Shown here in pieces: positions 18,301 through 25,295 of a DNA stretch of 64,000 nt. Numbering within the stretch: position 1 is the first letter of the stretch; the number at the start of each line of letters is the position of its first letter. The notes below the pieces were generated by a model. It was not told the origin of the DNA and did no database searches. It saw only the letters and a list, made by a program, of their open reading frames with translations. Origin of the DNA: Allorhizobium undicola ORS 992 = ATCC 700741 (GTDB lineage: Bacteria > Pseudomonadota > Alphaproteobacteria > Rhizobiales > Rhizobiaceae); NCBI RefSeq assembly GCF_000621665.1, contig NZ_JHXQ01000017.1, positions 1 through 64,000 on the forward strand, read 5' to 3'. The translations under genes and the position numbers were made by a program.

Positions 18301-18372
18301 GGATCACAGCCACTACCCCTTGTTTTCAAGAGCTTCGAGATTGTCACGCTGAAGATATTCCCAGCCGGCTAA
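15316..18372 (+). CDS. Alpha-mannosidase, glycoside hydrolase family 38
   Basis: Hydrolyses terminal alpha-mannosyl linkages. The 1018-residue protein has no signal peptide, so a cytosolic role is likely. GH38 marks are the zinc-binding G-H-T-H-I-D-V-A-W-L-W near residue 236, the nucleophile D353 in W-L-P-D-T-F-G-Y-S, and E-F-H-R-G-T in the catalytic domain. The middle and C-terminal beta domains of the family (about 640-1015) follow. The start at 15316 is chosen because similarity begins there (M-K-L-I-R-K-L-D); an earlier in-frame start at 15250 adds 22 unlikely residues. No transporter or other glycosidase is adjacent. Confidence 0.93.
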   Translation: MKLIRKLDHLLKVLSERIFTPLDLSVPLVYKAASHDERAAMVASNRQDWTPVTQDHLWGEPDGYYWFAGTVELPVEATGQRVFGRIEAAFGDVMGRSDPQCLVRLNGRIIQGGDANHREFPIDFDAAGGRKYDLMIEVGTIENRRQIGFAVTLHLHHAAVEEAYFDMKVPLDVARLLPVDDPRRHFILRTLDEAINSVDFRPLQPERFLDSLERARTIAGRIYAAQDFEEKPVITATGHTHIDVAWLWRVRETRQKMARSMATALSLMQEFPDYRFMYNQCVLLDYLAEDYPELFERIRGEVQAGRFEIEGALWLEPDVNIASGESLVRHVLYGVQYHRDTFGIRPHMLWLPDTFGYSAALPQIMEKAGLDSFVTHKLSWNDTNRLPNEKFFWEGIDGTKAIAYFLTTQPYESQRINTTYCPNLKPSHVMGTWKRYGQQTAGGDLFLVYGFGDGGGGPTREMLHNIRRMEKGIPGCPKLEHGFMRPFFERLIDEMRKKPHNFPVWSGELYLEFHRGTLTSVAKNKRNNRLAENRLRELEALAVFVRLKTGAAYPLKELRALWDIVMLNQFHDILPGSSIGAVYDDSDRDYARFFEHAAELEQKLLAGMARGQSVFNLLGRKRSGVVELPAGQHGLQSIERADGRRADLTWVDNAAPATFSALPQPGEAVPPQDELRAAPAMLANGWIEAHFDENGRLTGLLDRKSGRNTLKGGQCGNRLQAFRDFPAEFDAWDIDYDFEDQVFEIDRLVSVEVVESGPLRAALRFEWSYESSRIVQIVSLMAGARQLEFDTWIDWHEHHCLVKAAFPLALNTTASEAEIQFGHVRRASHRNTSWDAARYECVMQRWVSASEGDFGVALLNDCKYGYDAKGADIRLSLLRSPTYPWPDADQGEHRLGYAVLVHDGDIAAVHAAAEDFNLPLGVKPVAFERIGSMVSVDNPAIAVEAIKPAEDGQAIVMRLWEVSGTRQTAQMRFEFPVERIEAVDLLEENPVPLGDGSQPLPLVFKSFEIVTLKIFPAG

Positions 18373-18690
18373 AGTATGTCGCGCAGAGCTGTGCAGCGGC
18401 TTTGCAACAAAGACATACGATAAAACAATGACTTAAAGCGATAGGGGCGAAGCTGAAAGTTCGCGACACGGTTTAAGCGGGGGATAGTCATTCTGGTGAA
18501 TTGCCTTCCGCTGCCATGGGCGGGAGCAGGAGCCGTCTGTGGCACATCGGCCATGGTAACGAAAATTTGTGGAAAGGATAGCGTTACCATCACAGCCTTT
18601 GCGGGAGATTAAATGCGACATGATTGAAATACCTTCAATATTGCACTAACTGCAATTCATGCAGGCGACTGTATGGCTGAAGGATGAGAT
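18373..18690. other. Intergenic region upstream of the TetR gene
   Basis: A 318-bp gap between the alpha-mannosidase stop and the TetR start. The only structure I can support is the inverted repeat at 18640-18656. The rest shows no gene or terminator with a T-run. Confidence 0.4.
18640..18656. promoter_or_regulatory. Candidate operator upstream of the TetR gene
   Basis: ATTGCA and TGCAAT are perfect 6-bp arms around CTAAC, ending 34 bp before the TetR start codon. TetR repressors usually bind such inverted repeats in their own promoters. The assignment is inference from position and symmetry. Confidence 0.35.
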
Positions 18691-19293
18691 ATGGCAGAGG
18701 CGTCGACGCCGCCGGCCCCGGATGGACGCGAGCGAAAAAGGCAGGAAACGATCGAACGTATCGTTACCGCCGCCTGGAACCTGTTCCTGTCGAATGGTTA
18801 TGGCGAAACCACGATGGAGGACATCGCCAAGGCTGCGGATGTGTCCCGGCGCAGTGTTTTCAATCATTTCAGCCGCAAGGACGAAATACTCTTTGCCCGC
18901 ATGGACCAATATGCGAGCGGCATCGCCTCGAAAATCGCGGCAAGAAGTGCTGTTGAAACGCCATTTCAAGCGGTGATTGCCGTTCTTGGTCAGGTTACGG
19001 AGGCGGCCAGACCCGCTGATATTCAGGCGATGGTGCAGATGTTCCGCCGCGATCCCGCTCTGGCGAGCGGGCGCTATGGATATTATTCACGTTTCGAGCA
19101 GGCGATTTTGACCGCCCTGCGGCAGGGCTGGGGCGGCCGCGAAACCGACGATCGGCTGATCCTTTGCGCCATGTCAACGGCTGGCCTGTTGCGGCTTTCG
19201 GTGGATCGGTGGACGGCGCGAAAAGGCGAAGGCCGGTTCAGCGATTGCCTCGACCAGCTTGCCGCGATGTTGCCGGATGCGCTGCGCAGATAG
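18691..19293 (+). CDS. TetR/AcrR-family transcriptional regulator
   Basis: A 200-residue regulator. The TetR helix-turn-helix spans about 22-66: I-V-T-A-A-W-N-L-F-L-S-N-G-Y, then T-M-E-D-I-A-K-A-A-D-V-S and F-N-H-F-S-R-K-D-E-I-L-F. The C-terminal ligand domain (70-200) is divergent, so the inducer is unknown. AAGGATGAG precedes the ATG. It is convergent with the AraC gene and has no obvious adjacent target such as an efflux pump. Confidence 0.9.
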   Translation: MAEASTPPAPDGRERKRQETIERIVTAAWNLFLSNGYGETTMEDIAKAADVSRRSVFNHFSRKDEILFARMDQYASGIASKIAARSAVETPFQAVIAVLGQVTEAARPADIQAMVQMFRRDPALASGRYGYYSRFEQAILTALRQGWGGRETDDRLILCAMSTAGLLRLSVDRWTARKGEGRFSDCLDQLAAMLPDALRR

Positions 19294-19363
19294 CGGGCTC
19301 CCAAGGTTTTATTCCTGAAGCGTAATCCTGTCGGTTTTCGTTTCGCTCCGGTTTGATGACGCT

Positions 19364-20242
19364 CTATCCGCGCATTTCCCTTGGCGTCACCGACATGCGC
19401 CTCTTCATGGTTGTCGTCAGGTGGCTCTGACTGGCAAAACCGGTGAGATAGGCGATTTCCCCGATGGGGATCGAGGTTGTTGTCAGCAGTTGCTCCGCCT
19501 TTTTCAGCCGCAACTCGATGACATATTGATGAGGTGTCTGGCCGAAGCTGGATGAAAACGCCCGCAGAAAATGGCTTACCGACATGTCCGCTTCTCGTGC
19601 CAGTCGCTCGAGACTGACATTTTCATCAAGATGTTCCAGAAGAAAATCCTGCAAATGCTGTATGGTACGCTTGGAGAGCCGAGCACGCCCCGCTGCGAAG
19701 GTGCAAGACGGTCCAGAATAGGTCCGAACGACATGCAAGGCCAGAATGGTGAGCGATGCGTCAACCGCCAGCAGGCTGGGCGAGATGGATTCCAGCTCCT
19801 CGCGAATGCCGAGCGCTATCCATTGTGCCCGCCTGTCGATCATGCGCGTGACGGGCGGGCAGAGCAGCTTGCTCGTTTTCTGTTCCGTTTGCTGGGCCAG
19901 CTCTTCCAGTTTTCGGGGCCGGAAAAGAACCACGACCTTGCTGCCCTGATTGCAGATGTTTATGGCGCTATCGGCCGTTGCAAGCTGTAATCCTATGCTG
20001 CCGGGCAGCTCCTGAAAGCCATGTTGTGCCTCGCTGAAGGCGGGCGTCAGCTTGCGTTTGTTTTGCAGCGTGACGGTGCAGACGGTGCAATCTGTTCGAA
20101 GCTTGAACTGGTTCAATGCCGGGTCAAGGCTGAGCGCCAATCCCGTCGGCGTTTTCATATGGCATCCTACATGAGCCGGGATCTTCTCGAAATCCTCTCC
20201 GTCATTCAGTGCGATGTCTGCGTGTCGTTGATTGGTTTGCAT
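19364..20242 (-). CDS. AraC-family transcriptional regulator
   Basis: About 292 residues from the ATG at 20242. The C-terminal ~100 residues form the double helix-turn-helix AraC domain: V-S-L-E-R-L-A-R-E-A-D-M-S-V-S-H-F-L-R-A-F, then I-G-E-I-A-Y-L-T-G-F-A-S-Q-S-H-L. The N-terminal effector region is not one I recognise. An ATG at 20317 would add 25 residues and cannot be excluded, because neither start has a strong ribosome-binding site. It is divergent from the biotin carrier/pxp operon and is the nearest candidate regulator of it. Confidence 0.88.
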   Translation of the reverse strand: MQTNQRHADIALNDGEDFEKIPAHVGCHMKTPTGLALSLDPALNQFKLRTDCTVCTVTLQNKRKLTPAFSEAQHGFQELPGSIGLQLATADSAINICNQGSKVVVLFRPRKLEELAQQTEQKTSKLLCPPVTRMIDRRAQWIALGIREELESISPSLLAVDASLTILALHVVRTYSGPSCTFAAGRARLSKRTIQHLQDFLLEHLDENVSLERLAREADMSVSHFLRAFSSSFGQTPHQYVIELRLKKAEQLLTTTSIPIGEIAYLTGFASQSHLTTTMKRRMSVTPREMRG

Positions 20243-20558
20243 ATTTTCCGGTCGCGATGCCCCTGGGCGATTCGGTAGGTGTGAGCAGAAATGCGGCCCC
20301 TCCGCATAAGGGAACATATAACGGATTTTTTTGCACCCAGTGCAATAGCAATCTTGGGGCTAACGCCGAATTTGATAAATCACAAATCAGATAACCAGCG
20401 TCGCAAGGCGTGCAAGCGCGTGAGAGAACGGCCCATGACATATAAACTTTGTTTGCCCCCATTGGCGGCGGCGTTGTGTAAGACTTTTCCCATCAAGACC
20501 GGCCGGCGTCGGCGCGGAACTGCATCTCCAGGGTGCGGTCACGGTTTCGGGGAAAGCT
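20243..20558. promoter_or_regulatory. Divergent promoter region, AraC gene / carboxylase-pxp operon
   Basis: A 316-bp interval between divergent genes with an AT-rich centre at about 20320-20400 (T-run, then AAATCACAAATCAGATAA). It should carry promoters in both directions. I found no convincing palindrome. Confidence 0.4.
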
Positions 20559-20975
20559 ATGGATCTGAACAAGATCAAGATATTAATGGATTATGTGGGC
20601 CAGTCTCAGCTCGCTGAGTTGCGGGTTGCCCAGGCTGGAACGACGGTGGTTATCCGCAACAGAAAGCCCTCGGCAGATGCGGCCTTTCCGTCTTCTCCTG
20701 CGCCGCAGGCCGGCTCGACGACGGTCCCGTCCGAGCAGGCTGTCATGGTGCGCTCACCGGTTTCCGGCATTGTTCACAAGGCGGCCAGCCCCGGCGCGCC
20801 AGCGCTGGTCCAGCCCGGTGACAGGGTAGAAGCGGGGCAGGGGCTCTGCGTGCTGGAGGCGATGAAAGTTTTCACCACCGTTCCCGCCCCCGTTTCAGGA
20901 CGCATTGGCCGCTGTCATTTCGCCGATGGGGCCGATATTGCCGCCGGTGACATTCTTCTGGAGATCGAGACATGA
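20559..20975 (+). CDS. accB: Biotin carboxyl carrier protein (AccB-like)
   Basis: A 138-residue BCCP. The N-terminal part (1-35) resembles the AccB leader, a Pro/Ala/Ser linker covers about 36-60, and the biotinyl domain covers 62-137. The biotinylation motif is E-A-M-K-V with K103, a conservative change from the usual A-M-K-M. Its TGA overlaps the ATG of the biotin carboxylase gene. Being encoded with pxpBCA rather than with the housekeeping accBC genes, it is probably a specialised paralogue serving a carboxylase connected with the pxp proteins. Confidence 0.9.
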   Translation: MDLNKIKILMDYVGQSQLAELRVAQAGTTVVIRNRKPSADAAFPSSPAPQAGSTTVPSEQAVMVRSPVSGIVHKAASPGAPALVQPGDRVEAGQGLCVLEAMKVFTTVPAPVSGRIGRCHFADGADIAAGDILLEIET

Positions 20976-22360
20976 GCGGCAAAAGCCTTGCTTCGGAGCG
21001 CCGCTTTTCCTCGGTGTTGATCGCCAATCGCGGTGAAATTGCCGCTCGCGTAAAGCGCGCCTGCCTGGAAATGGGGCTGACGCCGGTGCCGATTGCCTCG
21101 CAGGCGGATGCGGCGGAGGCGCCCTCACTGGCAGAGGGTGGGCCCTTGTGCATCGGGCCGTCAACGGCTTCCAAGAGCTATCTCAATCAGGCAGCCGTTA
21201 TTCTCGCGGCACGGGTCAGCGGCGCAGGCGCCGTCCATCCCGGTTATGGCTTCCTCTCGGAAAACGCCGATTTTGCCGCAGCGCTGGAAAAGGCCGGACT
21301 GGTTTTCATCGGTCCCCCGGCCTCGGCCATCCGCATCATGGGCGACAAGATTGCTGCCAAGCGGGCCATGCTGGCAGCGGGTGTTCCTTGCGTGCCGGGG
21401 CCGGGCGAACCCTTGCCGGATGATGTGGGCGTTATTGCCGCGCTGGCCGAGGAGATCGGTTATCCCGTTATCATCAAGGCGGCGGGCGGCGGAGGCGGTC
21501 GGGGAATGCGCGTGGTGCGCTCTTCGGCGGAAATTGCCGAGGCCGTGTCTCTGACGCGCGAGGAAGCGCGCCGTGCCTTCGGCAAGCCTGAACTTTATAT
21601 GGAGAAATTCCTGGAAAAGCCCCGGCATGTGGAGTTTCAGGTGCTGTGCGATGAGCATGGCAATGCGGTTTGGGTCGGGCACCGCGATTGTTCGCTGCAA
21701 CGCCGCCACCAGAAGGTGGTCGAAGAGGCTCCGGCCCCCGGCATCGATCCGGCATTGGCGGCGGCAACCGGCGAACGCTGCGCCGAAGCCTGCCGCCAGA
21801 TTGGCTATCGCGGCGTCGGCACCTTTGAATTCCTGTATGAAAACGGTGCCTTCTTCTTCATCGAGATGAATACCCGCCTTCAGGTGGAACATCCCGTGAC
21901 GGAGGAAACGGCGGGTGTTGATCTTGTTCATGAGCAATTGAAGGTGGCGCAGGGCGAGGCAATCGACATTGCGGCCTTTAGCGGAACGGCAAGCGGCCAC
22001 GCTTTCGAATGCCGCATCAATGCCGAGGATCCGGAGAGCTTCGCGGCGTCTCCGGGGCGCATCACGCTGGCCCGCTTTCCGGAAGGTCCGGGCATCAGGG
22101 TGGATACGCATGTGTATGACGGCTACCGGGTGCCAGCCTATTACGACTCGCTGATTGCCAAGCTGATCGTGCACGCGCCAACGCGCGAAGAGGCGATCAC
22201 GCTGATGCGCAAGGCGTTGGCCGAAACCCGTATCGAGGGGATTTCGACCAATCTGCCGCTGCATGTCAAAATCTTCAACGATCCGGATTTCGTGGCCGGT
22301 GCCGTCACTATTCACCACCTTGAAAAACGGCTGAAGGAAGGCTTTCCCGCCCATGCGTGA
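20972..22360 (+). CDS. accC: Biotin carboxylase (AccC-like)
   Basis: Carboxylates the biotin on the carrier using ATP and bicarbonate. The 462-residue protein has the N-terminal I-A-N-R-G-E-I-A-A-R-V motif, the ATP-grasp glycine loop K-A-A-G-G-G-G-G-R-G-M-R at about 169-180, H-R-D-C-S-L-Q-R-R-H-Q-K, and E-M-N-T-R-L-Q-V-E-H-P-V-T-E with the catalytic glutamate and arginine. It overlaps the upstream carrier gene (ATGA) and the downstream degenerate carrier gene by 8 nt, so all three are translated together. No carboxyltransferase alpha or beta subunit is encoded nearby. Confidence 0.93.
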   Translation: MSGKSLASERRFSSVLIANRGEIAARVKRACLEMGLTPVPIASQADAAEAPSLAEGGPLCIGPSTASKSYLNQAAVILAARVSGAGAVHPGYGFLSENADFAAALEKAGLVFIGPPASAIRIMGDKIAAKRAMLAAGVPCVPGPGEPLPDDVGVIAALAEEIGYPVIIKAAGGGGGRGMRVVRSSAEIAEAVSLTREEARRAFGKPELYMEKFLEKPRHVEFQVLCDEHGNAVWVGHRDCSLQRRHQKVVEEAPAPGIDPALAAATGERCAEACRQIGYRGVGTFEFLYENGAFFFIEMNTRLQVEHPVTEETAGVDLVHEQLKVAQGEAIDIAAFSGTASGHAFECRINAEDPESFAASPGRITLARFPEGPGIRVDTHVYDGYRVPAYYDSLIAKLIVHAPTREEAITLMRKALAETRIEGISTNLPLHVKIFNDPDFVAGAVTIHHLEKRLKEGFPAHA

Positions 22361-22760
22361 CCGTTCCAGACCCCGCAATACACTGGGCGATCTTGCCGAT
22401 CCGGCGCTCATTGCCCAATTGACCTCATGGCTTGAGGCCTCCGGCGCAGGCGAGCTGGAAATCGAAACGGCAGATGGGCAAAGCGTGGCGATTGTCCTTG
22501 GCGCCCAGCAGGCTGCCGTCCGTTCACCGCTCGCAGCCCTTTCCATCAACGCTCCCTTTGCCGGGCGCTTCCGTGTGCAGGCCGATCTTGTTTTTCCCGG
22601 CGATGTTCAGGCGAGCGCCATGCTGGGCCATATCGTCGTCGGCCCTTTGCGCCTGCCGGTAACGGCTCCTGCCGCTGGCCGGATCTCCGCCTGCACGGCT
22701 GAGCCTGATGAACTCTGCGGCTATGGCGCCCCTCTTTTTACCCTGGAGCCACTGGCATGA
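22353..22760 (+). CDS. Biotinyl-domain-like protein lacking the biotin lysine
   Basis: A 135-residue protein whose C-terminal half aligns by eye with the carrier two genes upstream: carrier L-C-V-L-E-A-M-K-V-F/P-A-P-V-S-G-R-I against I-V-V-G-P-L-R-L/V-T-A-P-A-A-G-R-I here. The modified lysine is replaced, with R100 at or next to its place, and the E-A-M motif is lost, so it should not be biotinylated. Its position between biotin carboxylase and pxpB, with 8-nt and 4-nt overlaps, implies a subunit role. It may be structural, docking the carboxylase to the Pxp proteins. The function is unknown. Confidence 0.75.
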   Translation: MRDRSRPRNTLGDLADPALIAQLTSWLEASGAGELEIETADGQSVAIVLGAQQAAVRSPLAALSINAPFAGRFRVQADLVFPGDVQASAMLGHIVVGPLRLPVTAPAAGRISACTAEPDELCGYGAPLFTLEPLA

Positions 22761-23467
22761 GCCTTTCAAATCCGAAAGCCCTGGCCAGCCCCGGCCATAT
22801 CAGCCCCGACCTCGATGCGCTGGCGCGCATCTCCTTCATGGGCGCGCGTTCCTTTCTCGTCGAAGCGCCCGGCGCCTTCGATCTGCCTGGCCAGCGGCGG
22901 ATATGGGCGCTCTCGCGCGAGCTTGAGGGGCGTGAAGAGGTTGCCGAAATCATCCCCGGCATGACCAATCTTCTCGTCATTCTCAAGCAGACGCCGGACG
23001 ATCCCGAAGCGGTGGTGAGCGCCTTGCAGGACAAATGGCGGGCAGCACAGGGCATCGATCTTTCGGGTCGCGAAATCGAAATCGCCGTGACCTATGGCGG
23101 TGAACATGCAACCGATCTTCCGGCCTTGTGCGCCTTGAGCGGGCTTTCCGACCGGGAGGTGGTGCGCATTCACGCGGAAGGCACATATCGTGTTTTCGCT
23201 TTGGGCAGCGCGCCGGGCTTTGGCTATCTGCACGGGCTCGATCCAAGGATCCACATGCCGCGCAAGACCGTGCCGTCGCTGAACATGTCACGCGGCTGCG
23301 TGACCATTGGCGGCGCGCAGACAGGGGTTGCGGTTCTGACCGGCCCGAATGGCTGGAATTCCATCGGCTATGCTGAGCTGACCATGTTCGATCCCCATGC
23401 GGCCTCTCCCGCCATCATGGCGCCCGGCGACATCGTGCGCTTTCGCGCGGAAAGGATCGAGCTGTGA
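22757..23467 (+). CDS. pxpB: 5-oxoprolinase subunit PxpB (KipI/AHS1 family)
   Basis: Subunit of the ATP-dependent bacterial 5-oxoprolinase PxpABC, which opens pyroglutamate to glutamate. The 236-residue KipI-type protein carries G-S-A-P-G-F-G-Y-L-H-G-L at about 152-163 and the R-x-x-V-P-x-x-S/N motif around K-T-V-P-S-L-N. The same fold (AHS1) occurs inside urea carboxylase. It overlaps the preceding and following genes by 4 nt each. Confidence 0.9.
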   Translation: MSLSNPKALASPGHISPDLDALARISFMGARSFLVEAPGAFDLPGQRRIWALSRELEGREEVAEIIPGMTNLLVILKQTPDDPEAVVSALQDKWRAAQGIDLSGREIEIAVTYGGEHATDLPALCALSGLSDREVVRIHAEGTYRVFALGSAPGFGYLHGLDPRIHMPRKTVPSLNMSRGCVTIGGAQTGVAVLTGPNGWNSIGYAELTMFDPHAASPAIMAPGDIVRFRAERIEL

Positions 23468-24456
23468 TTGAAATTCTTGCCACGGGACCGCTCAACACGG
23501 TGCAGGATCTGGGCCGTCCGGGCTATCGCAAGATCGGCGTGACGGCCTGCGGCGCCATGGACACGCTGGCGCATTCCATTGCCAATCTCATGGTCGGAAA
23601 CGATGTTTCGGCGGCCGGTATTGAGGTGCAGACCTTTCCCTTCCGCCTTCGCTTTGAAGAGCCCATGGTGTTTTCGCTGGCGGGTGCCGATTGCGCGGCA
23701 CGACTGGACGGGCAGCAGCTTTCCGCTTTCTGGGCAATGTGGGCCGAAGCGGGGCAGGAGCTTGAACTCAACCCGCCGAAGGATGGTGCGCGGGCCTATC
23801 TGGGTTTTGAAGGCGGCATCGATGTGGCGCCGGTCATGGGGTCGCGCAGCACCTCGCTGCGCGGCGCCTTTGGCGGGCTGGACGGGCGCTTTCTGGCTGT
23901 GGGTGACAGGCTGGCGGTTGCGCCATCGGCCGGGGGGGGCTTCCCGAAAGGCGGCTTTGGCGTGACGCCTCCTCTTGAGGCGCTTGCGGATATTTTCCCG
24001 CTCGTGGCCGATGGTGTTCTGCCGGTTCGGGCTATCCCGGCGGGGGAGCATGATCTCTTTGCCGCCGATGCCGAGCGGTTCTGGACACAGGCCTGGAAGG
24101 TTTCTGCCCGCAGTGACCGTACCGGCTTTCGCTTGAGCGGGGAGCCGATACGTCCGAAGGAAGTGGTGGAAATGCGTTCGCACGGCGTCATGCCCGGCGT
24201 GGTTCAGGTTCCGCCCGCCGGAGAGCCGATCGTCCAGATGAGCGATGCCAATACGGCAGGCGGATACCCGAAGATTGCCGGGGTGCTTGAAACCGATCTC
24301 TGGCGTCTGGCGCAGGCGCGCATTGGCTCCAGCCTGCGTTTTGTGCCGGCAACCCATGCCGATGCCCGCCGGGCAGAGCTGGCGATAACGGCCTATCTCG
24401 ATGACATTTGCCAGACCCGAGCGCTTCTTTTGCAGGCGCTCTCGGCCTTTGCCTGA
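23464..24456 (+). CDS. pxpC: 5-oxoprolinase subunit PxpC (KipA/AHS2 family)
   Basis: Partner of PxpB; the 330-residue KipA-type protein starts I-E-I-L-A-T-G-P-L-N-T-V-Q-D-L-G-R-P-G-Y, the family signature, and contains Y-L-G-F-E-G-G-I and the H-G-V-M-P-G-V-V-Q-V-P-P-A-G-E-P-I block at about 240-256. It begins with GTG overlapping the pxpB stop. In urea carboxylase this domain (AHS2) follows AHS1 in the same order as here. Confidence 0.9.
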   Translation: MIEILATGPLNTVQDLGRPGYRKIGVTACGAMDTLAHSIANLMVGNDVSAAGIEVQTFPFRLRFEEPMVFSLAGADCAARLDGQQLSAFWAMWAEAGQELELNPPKDGARAYLGFEGGIDVAPVMGSRSTSLRGAFGGLDGRFLAVGDRLAVAPSAGGGFPKGGFGVTPPLEALADIFPLVADGVLPVRAIPAGEHDLFAADAERFWTQAWKVSARSDRTGFRLSGEPIRPKEVVEMRSHGVMPGVVQVPPAGEPIVQMSDANTAGGYPKIAGVLETDLWRLAQARIGSSLRFVPATHADARRAELAITAYLDDICQTRALLLQALSAFA

Positions 24457-24486
24457 AGAAGAGTTGGCGTGAAGAAAGAGAAAGAG

Positions 24487-25254
24487 ATGAAAGTCGATCT
24501 GAACTCCGATATGGGCGAAGGCTTCGGCCCCTACCGTCTTTGCGATGACGAGGCGATGATGGAGGTTGTTTCCTCCGCCAATATCGCCTGCGGATTTCAT
24601 GCCGGTGATCCCTCGATCATGACCCGTATGGTGCGGCTTGCCAAGGCGCGTGGCGTGGATGTGGGCGCCCATCCCGGCCTGCCGGATCGCGAGGGCTTCG
24701 GACGCCGGGAACTGCCGTTCAGCGATGAGGAGCTGCGTCAGCAGTTTCTCTATCAGCTTGGCGCGCTTTCGGCGATCGCAAGAGCCGAAGGCGTGCGGCT
24801 GTCGCATGTCAGCTTCCATGCGGCGATGGGAAACATGGTCAATCGCAGCGAGGCCCTTTCGGGCGCCATGATGGAGGCGATCCGCCTTGTCGATCCATCG
24901 CTTATCGTCTTTGCCACGGCTGGCAGCATCATCGAGAGCAGCGCAAAGGCCGCGGGCTTGAAAACGCTTACGCTTTTTCTGGCAGACCGTGGCTATCAGG
25001 CAAGTGGCGCGCTTGTGCCGCGCGGCAAGCCCGGCGATCTTGTCAAGGACGAGGCTGGCGTCAAGGCCCGCGTCAGGCAGTTTCTGCGTGACGGTACGGT
25101 CACGGCCGTTTGCGGCACGGTGATTGCCATGCCTGCGCGCTCCATTCTTGTGCATTCCGATACGCCCGGATCGCTTGAGCTGGCGCGGCTGGTGCGTGCC
25201 GAAATCGCCGCCGCCGGTGGCGAGGTCGTGCCTGTTTCGCAGCTTCTGAGCTGA
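24487..25254 (+). CDS. pxpA: 5-oxoprolinase subunit PxpA (LamB/YcsF family)
   Basis: A LamB/YcsF-type TIM-barrel-like protein, 255 residues, taken as the subunit acting on 5-oxoproline. It opens with the family signature V-D-L-N-S-D-M-G-E-G-F-G, followed by N-I-A-C-G-F-H-A-G-D-P at about 35-45 and G-A-H-P-G-L-P-D. The start at 24487 is chosen because GAAAGAG lies just before it and the signature begins at residue 3; the in-frame GTG at 24469 is rejected. It ends the BCCP-BC-carrier-pxpBC-pxpA run; an aminotransferase follows after 41 bp. Confidence 0.9.
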   Translation: MKVDLNSDMGEGFGPYRLCDDEAMMEVVSSANIACGFHAGDPSIMTRMVRLAKARGVDVGAHPGLPDREGFGRRELPFSDEELRQQFLYQLGALSAIARAEGVRLSHVSFHAAMGNMVNRSEALSGAMMEAIRLVDPSLIVFATAGSIIESSAKAAGLKTLTLFLADRGYQASGALVPRGKPGDLVKDEAGVKARVRQFLRDGTVTAVCGTVIAMPARSILVHSDTPGSLELARLVRAEIAAAGGEVVPVSQLLS

Positions 25255-25295
25255 TCCATTTTCACCCTGAACATTCGTAACCGAAAGCCCTGACC

